A stretch of DNA of 64,000 bases from Alteromonas sp. KUL42. Lineage in GTDB: Bacteria; Pseudomonadota; Gammaproteobacteria; Enterobacterales; Alteromonadaceae. The position numbers and the translations under genes were made by a program. Position 1 is the first letter of the stretch; every line of letters starts with the position of its first letter. Below are positions 48,020 through 56,222 of this stretch, one piece after another. A model generated the notes under the pieces. The model did not search any database, was not told the DNA's origin, and saw only the letters and a list, made by a program, of their open reading frames with translations. The stretch lies in contig NZ_BJKK01000006.1 of assembly GCF_006538325.1 (NCBI RefSeq), forward strand, positions 1 to 64,000, written 5' to 3'.

Positions 48020-49171
48020 ATGAACATTAAAAAAAACTTGGGTTTTTACTATAGGCTAGTTCAGCAATATCGCAAAAATAAAGCGGTATTTGATAGACTG
48101 TTAAAATTAGAACATCACCCACTTACTTACTATTCTGTTTTAAACAAAGCGTTGATCGAAGAGCGAGATGTAATTCAGGCCACTATGGCTGGTGATATTG
48201 TCATCGTAAAGGACATCATCGGAAATCTGCAGTTGACGGCTCTTGTTGATGAGTTGTGCAGAGACCACTTTGATCATGGTTATGAAAACTTAGAAAACAT
48301 TCATGCAACAAAAACGCTTCATGAAATGATTGATTGTGCGTTGCAGGTCAAAGATGCATTACCCACATTAGTCATTCAGTCTTCTATAATGCAAAGACTG
48401 CTCGCCCCCCATTCCGAAACTTTCTTTTTAGAGCAGCAACCTAATTTTAGACTACATTTGCCTTATTCAACGGTTTCGCAGAACGAAGATTATATTGAAT
48501 CTAGAATAGGAAGAGGGAAATTGAATCCTCATGGCCAGCATAAGGACTCATGGCGATATCATCCACAAAATACGATAAATGTTTGGATTGCGTTAACACA
48601 TGCAACTGAGAAAAACGGTCTTTCACTATTACCGAAGAGCTCAGAATATCACGCTAAATTCAATGCTGATGAACGGGAAATAGATCCACGAGTAAAGACA
48701 TACCCTGCTTTGCAATATGTAACAAATTTGGATCCGGGTGACGCATTGATATTTCACGCTGAGTTACTGCACGGCTCTATTATTAACACCACAAATAAAA
48801 CCAGAGCAGCCTTATCGATGCGATGTACACTAGATAAGCCAGAGTTTCATAAAAAGTATCAATACAATTACATCAAAGTCGACAAAGGATATTTTAACAA
48901 CTTAACTAAGGAAAAACTCTCTCCACAAGGTCGGTTTGAGCCAAAATCACAATCGCTAAGTTGCCTTGCTTTCGATGAAAGAGGATCTGAGTTGCAGCCC
49001 CAGAGCTATGATGAAAGTCATATATACATCAAAACACTGGGTGAGACGCGCAGGTTTCCTAGAAAGTGTCCACATGCTGGTGCTGATTTGTTAAACGGCG
49101 AGTTGGATGAATCTGGGAAACTCATTTGCCCTTCTCACAGGTTGTGTTTTCACGGCGAAGTATGTAACTAA
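48020..49171 (+). CDS. PhyH-type Fe(II)/2-oxoglutarate dioxygenase with C-terminal Rieske motif
   Basis: A 383-residue protein with two parts. The body resembles phytanoyl-CoA dioxygenase-like enzymes: HKD at H174/D176 and distal H251 in FHAELLHGSI make the 2-His-1-carboxylate iron site, with INVWIALTHATEKNGLSLLP and GDALIFHAE around them. The last 70 residues carry CPH at C350/H352 and CPSH at C370/H373, spaced C-x-H-x17-C-x2-H as in Rieske [2Fe-2S] centres. The chain ends 10 residues after the second motif, shorter than usual. A Rieske domain on a 2OG dioxygenase is unusual, as these normally take no electrons from such a centre. It may oxidise a sugar or lipid of the glycan (inference). 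Confidence 0.75.
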   Translation: MNIKKNLGFYYRLVQQYRKNKAVFDRLLKLEHHPLTYYSVLNKALIEERDVIQATMAGDIVIVKDIIGNLQLTALVDELCRDHFDHGYENLENIHATKTLHEMIDCALQVKDALPTLVIQSSIMQRLLAPHSETFFLEQQPNFRLHLPYSTVSQNEDYIESRIGRGKLNPHGQHKDSWRYHPQNTINVWIALTHATEKNGLSLLPKSSEYHAKFNADEREIDPRVKTYPALQYVTNLDPGDALIFHAELLHGSIINTTNKTRAALSMRCTLDKPEFHKKYQYNYIKVDKGYFNNLTKEKLSPQGRFEPKSQSLSCLAFDERGSELQPQSYDESHIYIKTLGETRRFPRKCPHAGADLLNGELDESGKLICPSHRLCFHGEVCN

Positions 49172-49328
49172 CAGACTTGGATTAATGCGTAAATATATCT
49201 TCAAAAAAACCAAGCTGTCAGTACGTAGTGCCCTTCTACTCCAGACTTTGAATACACTGAGCATGCCTGCTGTCTAACGGTTTTTTCTTTGGTGTTTCGC
49301 GCAGCGGCTATGCTGCAATGAGCCATAT

Positions 49329-49718
49329 TCAGACTTCTAGTGTTTTCATAATCCCACATTTTTCAACGGTATTTTCTGTTGAACAAGCTTTCTTCATAAC
49401 TTGAAGCTCTAATTTTAGTGCTCGCAAGTCCTCAATACGTTTGCTGACCAAATCAAGTTGGTTGGCAATGAGACTATTGATTGAAGAGCAGCTTTCTTCA
49501 GGTCTGTGTTTTAGCTCAATTAAAGTCTTAATATCAGTCAAAGGAATATCAAGGCTTCGACAGTGTTTTACGAACACTAGTTCTTTCAGTGCTTTCTCGT
49601 CATATAGCCGAAAATTCCCCTCACTACGACTAGGTGACTTTAGTAAACCTTCCTTTTCGTAGTACCTAATTGACTGTATGGAGCAACCAGAAGCTTTAGA
49701 CAGTTGACCTATCTTCAT
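49329..49718 (-). CDS. MerR family regulator, PbrR/CadR-like (Cd/Pb type)
   Basis: About 129 residues. The winged HTH begins MKIGQLSKASGCSIQSIRYYEKEGLL, followed by the long dimer helix. Cysteines fall at C77, C112 and C121; the spacings of 35 and 9 match those I recall for PbrR lead sensors (CadR has 35 and 7). It should therefore sense a soft divalent metal such as Cd(II), Pb(II) or Zn(II). The frame extends to 49784, but ATG 49718 gives the family N-terminus. It is divergent from the gene at 49803 with a MerR-type promoter in between. Confidence 0.88.
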   Translation of the reverse strand: MKIGQLSKASGCSIQSIRYYEKEGLLKSPSRSEGNFRLYDEKALKELVFVKHCRSLDIPLTDIKTLIELKHRPEESCSSINSLIANQLDLVSKRIEDLRALKLELQVMKKACSTENTVEKCGIMKTLEV

Positions 49719-49734
49719 ATTTTCAAAATCTTGC

Positions 49735-49765
49735 TTGACTCTATAGTTACTATAGATTTTATAGT
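49735..49765 (+). promoter_or_regulatory. MerR-type promoter/operator with 19-bp spacer
   Basis: A -35 TTGACT (49735-49740) and -10 TATAGT (49760-49765) are separated by 19 bp, the over-long spacing corrected by MerR activators. Between them lies the perfect dyad CTATAG-TTA-CTATAG (49741-49755). It points rightwards to the transglutaminase-like gene, start at 49803; the regulator gene reads away from it. Confidence 0.82.
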
Positions 49766-49802
49766 TGTGGAATGCAAAGCTCATTAAAAAAGTGTATGTG
49801 AC

Positions 49803-50430
49803 ATGAACGAGAGTTATTTATCCGAAACAAAAATACTGAATTTTAATCACGAGGCTATCCAGCAATTGATCATAGAACGAGATTGGATGAATTTAGATAG
49901 CTACAACAAGATAGGTGCTGCTTACACTTTTGTTAAAGATGAAATTTACTTCGGTTACAACCGCAGCGATGATATAGCGGCAAATGAAGTGTTAGCTGAT
50001 GGATACGGACAGTGCAATACCAAGGGAAATTTGTTGATGGCACTATTACGGGCACTGGGAATTCAATGCCGATTTCATGGTTTCACTATTGAACAAAAAC
50101 TTCAAAAAGGTGCTATTCCCTCTTATGTGTTTTGGCTTGCGCCTAAATACATTATCCATAGCTGGGTCGAAGTTTTTTAACGGTGAATGGATTAATTTAG
50201 AGGGTTTTATACTCGACAATACTTATCTGAGCGCAATTCAATGTAAATTCAGCAAAACCAAAGAGAGTTTTTGTGGTTATGGTATCGCTACAAACTGCTT
50301 AGAAGCGCCAAAAACTGAATGGACTGGAAAAGCCACTTATATACAAAAAGAAGGAATTCACGATGACTTCGGTTTATTCCATTCCCCCGATGAGTTTTAC
50401 AATCAAAAGGAACTAATTTATCGGGTTTAA
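49803..50430 (+). pseudogene. Transglutaminase-like gene broken at a T6 tract
   Basis: The first frame (49803-50180, 125 residues) has the papain-like core: catalytic-cysteine region ADGYGQCNTKGNLLMALLRALGIQCRFHGF and the histidine in HSWVEVF, then stops at TAA right after T6 (50173-50178). The next frame, from that point to 50430, continues naturally as NGEWINLEGFILDNTYLSAIQ. One T fewer (or two more) would restore a protein of about 207 residues. Domain-family members are cysteine proteases or transferases; here they sit under a Cd/Pb-type MerR promoter, suggesting a metal-stress link. Read as a recent disruption or a sequence error. The first frame alone keeps the Cys and His but lacks the aspartate side. 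Confidence 0.75.
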
Positions 50431-50654
50431 AGCGTTGGATATATCAATCGGTGATACGTCATCTTATTAATATGAATGTCAATAGATTGAGAAATAGTCA
50501 AAGCCAAACTGGGGATGAGAGAGCGCAGCCACAATGATAGTGAATGCCGTTATTGATTTGCTCTCCTTTATCAATACTTTCACTTTATATCAGGCTTAGA
50601 TTCTTACTGATAAATTTGTTATCTTACACCCGTCTAATCGAAGAGAATAGCGCT

Positions 50655-50996
50655 GTGAATACCAAGGTTGCTGTAAAGATATTGTTGATAATATCGATTG
50701 TTTTACAATCGCTCTTTGCTGTATCTGCAACTATGGAAAGCCATCAGTTAGACGTAGAGCATTTGCAAACTGTTCATGATCACCAGACCGATCATTCATC
50801 TAAGGCTGATAATGATAAAGACCACGATATGGAAGACTGTCACCATTGTGGGCATTGTAGTGGTAATCATACCAGTTGGATTTTGACAAAAGTGTTTGCA
50901 TCAAACCTGTCGTTGAATCACCCTCATGATTTCAACAGATTGACGCTATCACCTCTTGGTATTTCAAATAGGCTTTATCGACCACCTATAGCTTAA
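50655..50996 (+). CDS. Small exported His/Cys-rich protein
   Basis: About 113 residues from a GTG at 50655 (a longer frame reaches 50544, without a better start). A hydrophobic signal-like stretch (VAVKILLIISIVLQSLFAVSA) is followed by a metal-binding-looking segment of about 45 residues with many histidines, aspartates and cysteines (VEHLQTVHDHQTDHSSKA, then DHDMEDCHHCGHCSGNH). Such short proteins lie ahead of CzcB/CusB genes and are often annotated as unknown or DUF2946-like; I cannot confirm that here. It precedes the RND adaptor gene by 64 nt, and probably traps metal in the periplasm (inference). Confidence 0.65.
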   Translation: MNTKVAVKILLIISIVLQSLFAVSATMESHQLDVEHLQTVHDHQTDHSSKADNDKDHDMEDCHHCGHCSGNHTSWILTKVFASNLSLNHPHDFNRLTLSPLGISNRLYRPPIA

Positions 50997-51060
50997 CTTT
51001 TTTCCATACAGCGCGTATTCGCGCAGACACAATTTGGTTTAATAAAAGTTAAGAGTAACT

Positions 51061-52284
51061 ATGAATAGTATTTATCGAACTATTGGCGTAGCGTCAGTGG
51101 TCATTATTGCTGTATTTGCAACAAGCAAAACATTGGCTAGTGAAAGTCAAAACTCATCCCCTCAACATGAACAATCCCACAAACATAATAAGCTCAAAAA
51201 TGAGGCTTACTACAAACGCGTTGACAATGAAGAAAGCAAAACAACGGGACTTGTGGAAAAGGAAGAACAACATGAAGAGAGGATTTCTTTAAGTGCTGAA
51301 AAAATAAAATTAGCAGGCATTAAAGTTGAATCAGTGCTCCCTAGTATACACATAAATATGGTGTATGCACCGGGTGAAGTTAAAGCCAATGGCTATAAGA
51401 GCTACATTGTTTCGCCTCGCACAGACTCGGTAGTGATTAATCGTCACGCAAGTTTAGGTGACCAAGTAAAACAAGGTCAAAAATTAGTTACCTTGTTCAG
51501 TGAAATAATGGCCCAAAATCAGGCTGATTTTTTAATTGCATCGTCAAACTGGGAGAGAGCCAAAAAGCTAGGTAGCGATAATTTAAGCGAACGTATGCTA
51601 GTTGAAGTCGAAAATATTTATAAAGGCGCCTACGGTAAGCTAGTTGCATTGGGTTTAACAAAGCAGGCAATTGAAAAAATATCTCAACAAGATAGTTCGA
51701 CGTTTGGGAAATACGATCTTATTGCTGAACGAGACGGTGTTGTCTTGCAAGATGACTTCGTGCAAGGACAACACATAAAGGCTGGCGAGGCGATTATGTT
51801 ACTCGCCGATGAGAACGATCTATGGATAGAAGCTAATGTTGCCCCATATAAAGAGTTAAATTTAGCGTTAGGAAGCTCTGCGCTAATTGATTTGAATGGC
51901 ACTAAATACCCAGCAAATGTCATACAAGAAGCTCACACCATCAACCCTGTTACTCGTACTCGAACCGTCAGATTGTCGGCAAGTAACACTGAACATAAAT
52001 TGCATTCGGGTATGTTTGTGAAGGTATATTTTCAGTTTGACTCGAACAGTGAAGTAATAGCCGTACCAGAAGAAGCGCTGATAAAAAACAGCGATAGCGA
52101 TTGGAAACTGTTTGTCGAGGAGCATCCAAATGAGTTCAGAGCGGTTGAAGTCACAAGAGGCCGATCTTTTGGTGAATATCGGGAAGTCTTGGGAATTGAA
52201 CCTGGAACTAATGTCGTTACGCGTGGCGCTTTTTTTATAGCCTCAGAGATGGCAAAGGGCGGGTTTGATCCGCACAATCATTAA
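51061..52284 (+). CDS. Heavy-metal efflux RND adaptor (CusB/CzcB-like)
   Basis: The 407-residue periplasmic adaptor links an RND pump to an outer-membrane channel. After a signal sequence comes a His-rich stretch (HEQSHKHNK). Then come the beta-barrel/lipoyl and hairpin parts: VYAPGEVKANGYKSYIVSPR, HASLGDQVKQGQKLVTLFS, RDGVVLQDDFVQGQHIKAGEAIMLLADENDLWIEANV and the C-terminal RAVEVTRGRSFGEYREVLGIEPGTNVVTRGAF. The helical hairpin is short, which is common in the CusB group. It is followed 11 nt later by the pump gene. No outer-membrane factor gene is seen nearby. Confidence 0.9.
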   Translation: MNSIYRTIGVASVVIIAVFATSKTLASESQNSSPQHEQSHKHNKLKNEAYYKRVDNEESKTTGLVEKEEQHEERISLSAEKIKLAGIKVESVLPSIHINMVYAPGEVKANGYKSYIVSPRTDSVVINRHASLGDQVKQGQKLVTLFSEIMAQNQADFLIASSNWERAKKLGSDNLSERMLVEVENIYKGAYGKLVALGLTKQAIEKISQQDSSTFGKYDLIAERDGVVLQDDFVQGQHIKAGEAIMLLADENDLWIEANVAPYKELNLALGSSALIDLNGTKYPANVIQEAHTINPVTRTRTVRLSASNTEHKLHSGMFVKVYFQFDSNSEVIAVPEEALIKNSDSDWKLFVEEHPNEFRAVEVTRGRSFGEYREVLGIEPGTNVVTRGAFFIASEMAKGGFDPHNH

Positions 52285-52295
52285 GGAGGCCCGTC

Positions 52296-55200
52296 ATGTT
52301 TAATCGAATTGTAGATTGGTCTATTAACAACAGGTTGCTTGTAGTACTTGCATTAATTGTATTGATAGCAAGTGCGGTTTTGGCACTACCAAAATTGAAT
52401 TTAGATGCGTTCCCAGAGGTAACTAACGTACAAGTTGCTGTTAATACCGAAGCATTGGGCTTAGCTGCTGAAGAAGTAGAGCAACTTATTACTTATCCCA
52501 TAGAAGCGGTAATGTATGCGTTACCAGATGTTGAACAAGTGCGTTCTATCTCTAAAACAGGATTGTCTGTAGTTTCGGTAATATTTAAAGAAGGAACCGA
52601 TATTTATTTTGCGAGGCAATTAGTTTTTGAACGCCTACAGGCGGCGAAAGAGCTTATCCCGGCTGGCGTTGGAACGCCCGAGATGGGCCCTAATACTTCA
52701 GGATTAGGGCAAGTATTTCAATATCTTTTGATATCTGATGATACAAGCAAGTATGACTCAATGGCGCTTAGAAGTTTCAATGATTGGATCATTAAACTAC
52801 TAATCATGCCTGTGGATGGCGTGACGGATGTATTGTCATTCGGTGGAAATGTTCGTCAATATCAGGTTAATGTCGATTCATCCAAGCTAATGTCATACCA
52901 GTTAACTCAAGAAGATGTAGTTTCAGCGCTAAAAAATAACAATGTTAACGTTGGTGGCTGGTACATGAATCGCGGCCAAGAGCAACTTGTTATTCGAGGG
53001 ACTGGTTGGTTTGATAGCGGTGAGAAAGGCATTGAAAATATTCAACAAGTGCCTGTGAAAATATTTAATGGCACTGTTGTTACCGTCTCTGATGTAGCTG
53101 AGGTACAGCTTGGCGCAGAGATCAGACAAGGTGCCGTGACCATGACACGTAAAGCGGACAATGGGAGAGTAGAAAAGTTAGGTGAGGTAGTATCAGGAAT
53201 AGTACTGAAGCGCATGGGGTCCAATACCAAAGCAACGATAGACGGTATTACTGCAAGAACTAAACTTATTAATCAGGCACTGCCAGAAGGTGTCAGATTT
53301 GAGCCTTTTTATGATCAAGCTGATTTAATTGAAAGAGCAGTGGCTACGGTTGTTGAAGCGCTTATCTTAGCGTTTATTTTTATTAGCATTGTACTTGCGC
53401 TTTTTCTGATGAATTTAACAGCAACATTTTTAGTACTGATATCTATTCCCATTTCTATTGGTATCGCATTAATGGTGATGGCTTGGTTAGGCATTTCAGC
53501 CAATTTAATGTCGCTTGGTGGTATCGCTGTTTCTATTGGAATGTTAGTGGATGGTTCAGTTGTTATGGTTGAAAACATGTTTAAACACCTAAACAGACAA
53601 CCAGAAGACAACAGTGATGGATCAGATTACGCAACGAAGACGAAACTTAAAAAGGCAGGTAAAGAAGTTGTTCGACCGATTTTTTTTGCAGCATCAATTA
53701 TTCTCGTAGTTTTTTCACCACTATTTAGCTTTGAAGGAGTAGAAGCAAAGCTATTTCAGCCAATGGCTATTAGCATTATGCTAGCTGTGGTATCCGCTAT
53801 CGTCGTTGCACTATTTGTTGTTCCAGCGCTTGCTACTTTTATGTTTCAAAAAGGGGTTAAAAACAGAAAAAGCCTGATATTGAAACCTATCGATATTTTG
53901 TATCGAAAGCTTTTAAATGTCGCTTTAGAACAAACCAAGCTAGTTGTGTTTGTATCAGTGGCATTTATGATTTCTGCATTGACCATTCTTCCACAAATTG
54001 GTACTGAATTTGTTCCCGAATTAGAAGAAGGGACTGTCAACCTCCGGGTCACTTTAGCGCCATCAGCAAGTTTGGAAACAGCACTTTCGGTCGCCCCTGT
54101 GTTGGAGGAAAAACTAATGGCTTTTCCAGAAGTAACTTATGCGCTAAGTCGTATTGGTCGGGCAGAAATTGGCGGTGACCCAGAGCCTGTTAACAATATA
54201 GAGATTTACATTGGCCTTAAACCGGTATCCCAATGGAAAAGCGCATCTAGTCGACATGAGTTGCAAGATAAAATGAAGCGTTCATTGGAAGAGTTTCCGG
54301 GTTTACTGCTAAATTTCTCGCAACCCATTGCAACCCGTGTTGATGAATTGCTGTCAGGTGTGAAAGCGCAACTTGCCATTAAACTATTTGGCGCTGACTT
54401 GCAGGTTCTAGCAAACAAAGGACGAGAAATAGAAACCGCCATTAAGTCAGTTGATGGCGCTAAGGACGTAGCTTTAGAACAAATTTCAGGCGAAGCACAA
54501 CTTGTAATAGTACCGAACAGACTCGAGCTCTCTAGATATGGTTTGTCTGTTAGTGATGTCATGGAAGTAGTTCAAAATGGAATAGGTGGTATTACTGCTG
54601 GACAAATTATTCAAGGTAACGAGCGTTATGATATTTATGTGCGACTTGATGAAGCGTTCAGGTCAAACAGTGACGCAATTGCTGATATCCGACTGCAATC
54701 TCCTACTGGCGCTTGGGTTCGAATCGGCGATGTTGCTTCTGTGTCCTATGAATCAGGTCCACCACAAGTTAGGCGTGACGATGTACAACGACGAGTGGTT
54801 ATTCAAGCTAACGTCCAAGGCCGTGACATGGGGAGTGTGGTTGAAGATATTCAAGAAGCAATAGCAGCCAATGTCCGATTGCCCGTAGGTTATTCAGTAT
54901 CGATAGGCGGTCAATTTGAAAATCAGCAGAGAGCACAATATCGACTTTCTATTGTCGTGCCGTTATCGTTAGCATTGATAGCTTTACTTCTTTATTTTGC
55001 GTTTGGCTCAGTAGGACAGGCGATGCTTATCTTACTCAATGTCCCATTAGCAGTTATCGGCGGTGTATTTTCACTCTACCTTTCAGGTCAGTATATATCA
55101 GTTCCAAGTTCTGTCGGTTTTATCACTTTATTTGGGGTGGCTGTGCTCAATGGTGTTGTCATGGTGGAAAGTATAAACCAACGCATCAAAGATGGGCTTG

Positions 55201-55445
55201 CAACTGCTGATGCAATATTTGATGGCGCTACATCAAGGTTACGTCCCGTTCTAATGACTGCTATCACGTCAGCGTTAGGGTTAATACCTATGTTGATGTC
55301 AAATGGACTCGGTTCTGAAATTCAAAGGCCACTTGCTAGTGTAATTGTAGGTGGCTTAATTACGGCTACGTTGTTGACGCTTTTTGTTGTGCCATGCCTG
55401 TATAAGCCTTTTTCTAAAGGTAAAATTAAAGAGTACACGCAGTAG
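52296..55445 (+). CDS. Heavy-metal RND efflux pump (CusA/CzcA family)
   Basis: A 1049-residue pump of the HME-RND family. It has 12 membrane helices in the usual 1+5+1+5 layout, two large periplasmic loops and MFNRIVDWSINNRLLVVLALIVLIA at the start. GIAVSIGMLVDGSVVMVENMFKHL is the proton-relay helix of HME pumps, and PVGYSVSIGGQFENQQRAQYRL lies in the second half. Which metal (Cu/Ag, or Zn/Cd/Co) cannot be settled by eye. With the PbrR/CadR-like regulator nearby, Cd/Zn/Pb is a fair guess. A terminator follows the stop. Confidence 0.92.
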   Translation: MFNRIVDWSINNRLLVVLALIVLIASAVLALPKLNLDAFPEVTNVQVAVNTEALGLAAEEVEQLITYPIEAVMYALPDVEQVRSISKTGLSVVSVIFKEGTDIYFARQLVFERLQAAKELIPAGVGTPEMGPNTSGLGQVFQYLLISDDTSKYDSMALRSFNDWIIKLLIMPVDGVTDVLSFGGNVRQYQVNVDSSKLMSYQLTQEDVVSALKNNNVNVGGWYMNRGQEQLVIRGTGWFDSGEKGIENIQQVPVKIFNGTVVTVSDVAEVQLGAEIRQGAVTMTRKADNGRVEKLGEVVSGIVLKRMGSNTKATIDGITARTKLINQALPEGVRFEPFYDQADLIERAVATVVEALILAFIFISIVLALFLMNLTATFLVLISIPISIGIALMVMAWLGISANLMSLGGIAVSIGMLVDGSVVMVENMFKHLNRQPEDNSDGSDYATKTKLKKAGKEVVRPIFFAASIILVVFSPLFSFEGVEAKLFQPMAISIMLAVVSAIVVALFVVPALATFMFQKGVKNRKSLILKPIDILYRKLLNVALEQTKLVVFVSVAFMISALTILPQIGTEFVPELEEGTVNLRVTLAPSASLETALSVAPVLEEKLMAFPEVTYALSRIGRAEIGGDPEPVNNIEIYIGLKPVSQWKSASSRHELQDKMKRSLEEFPGLLLNFSQPIATRVDELLSGVKAQLAIKLFGADLQVLANKGREIETAIKSVDGAKDVALEQISGEAQLVIVPNRLELSRYGLSVSDVMEVVQNGIGGITAGQIIQGNERYDIYVRLDEAFRSNSDAIADIRLQSPTGAWVRIGDVASVSYESGPPQVRRDDVQRRVVIQANVQGRDMGSVVEDIQEAIAANVRLPVGYSVSIGGQFENQQRAQYRLSIVVPLSLALIALLLYFAFGSVGQAMLILLNVPLAVIGGVFSLYLSGQYISVPSSVGFITLFGVAVLNGVVMVESINQRIKDGLATADAIFDGATSRLRPVLMTAITSALGLIPMLMSNGLGSEIQRPLASVIVGGLITATLLTLFVVPCLYKPFSKGKIKEYTQ

Positions 55446-55470
55446 GAGCATAACCTAGCTGTAGTTTTTT

Positions 55471-55510
55471 CTGAGTATCAGAGCGTTAACTCTGGTACTC
55501 AGATTTATTT
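55471..55510 (+). terminator. Terminator after the metal efflux pump gene
   Basis: CTGAGTATCAGAG (55471-55483) and CTCTGGTACTCAG (55490-55502) form a 13-bp stem with one T-G pair around a 6-nt loop, followed by ATTTATTT. Likely active in both directions, as the barrel gene converges from 55542. Confidence 0.8.
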
Positions 55511-55541
55511 GTCTAACGTTTCTTCCCGCTGGTGGGGTTAA

Positions 55542-56126
55542 TCAAAACTGGTATCGGGCGAACAAGCCGAAGACCTGTGAGTCTGAGAATTTCGTGTATT
55601 CAGCACCAACTGAAATTGCATCCCAGTGGTATTGGGCACCAAGGTTATATGCTTTTTGGTCGCTGCCTTCATCCCAAAACTGCCATTCAAGCCCTGCAAA
55701 TAGCTCCCAATTTGCATTTAAACTATGGCGTACATTAGCTTCCGCCATGTAGTAATTTGTGCCAGTCGACACTGATTCCTCACCATTACTCAGGCCTAGT
55801 TCAATGTCGCCGTAGCCTACTTGATAGTCAAATACCGTTTTTGACGAAAACCTGTGAATATAACCAACGGCCACTTCCCATTTATCGGCATCAAAATCGA
55901 GCCCATTCTTGTCGTCGCTGGTATCAAAGTAAGTCGCTTCACCGAAAAAACCGTATCCCAGTTCTTTACTCGCCTTTAATTCAAAGCCACGGGCGTCGAA
56001 AGGCGGAATGTCGGCGAAGTCGGTTTGTACTATGCCCGCTTGTACATAGTCATAAGAAAGCGGAGAGTTTTGTGCTGTTGCCACTGCACTAATTAGCAGT
56101 GAAGAGATAACGAGTAACTTTTTCAT
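55542..56126 (-). CDS. Outer-membrane beta-barrel protein
   Basis: About 194 residues with a signal peptide (MKKLLVISSLLISAVATAQ) and alternating-hydrophobic strands, ending in the aromatic-terminal FGLFARYQF typical of outer-membrane barrels. Strand pairs such as WEVAVGYIHRFSSKTVFDYQVGYGDIELG are clear. It resembles small eight-strand OmpA/Ail-like barrels of unknown role. The ATG at 56126, preceded by AAGGA, is preferred to the longer open frame (56159); ATG 56132 is the alternative. Confidence 0.82.
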   Translation of the reverse strand: MKKLLVISSLLISAVATAQNSPLSYDYVQAGIVQTDFADIPPFDARGFELKASKELGYGFFGEATYFDTSDDKNGLDFDADKWEVAVGYIHRFSSKTVFDYQVGYGDIELGLSNGEESVSTGTNYYMAEANVRHSLNANWELFAGLEWQFWDEGSDQKAYNLGAQYHWDAISVGAEYTKFSDSQVFGLFARYQF

Positions 56127-56222
56127 CTTCATATCCTTATTGTGTTGAGAACGACGCAAAGGTTAATCGTTTGAAAGTGAATGCAAGGTGAACGGAGCAC
56201 GCTTTAGTATAAATTACTGATG

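Noticed and set aside
51011-51024. GCGCG-TATT-CGCGC mini hairpin before the RND adaptor gene
   Set aside because: Five base pairs with no T-tract and no matching known operator; too small to call.
55757-56092. Plus-strand open frame opposite the barrel gene
   Set aside because: The minus-strand frame has a signal peptide, beta-strand periodicity and a C-terminal phenylalanine; the plus-strand one has none of these.
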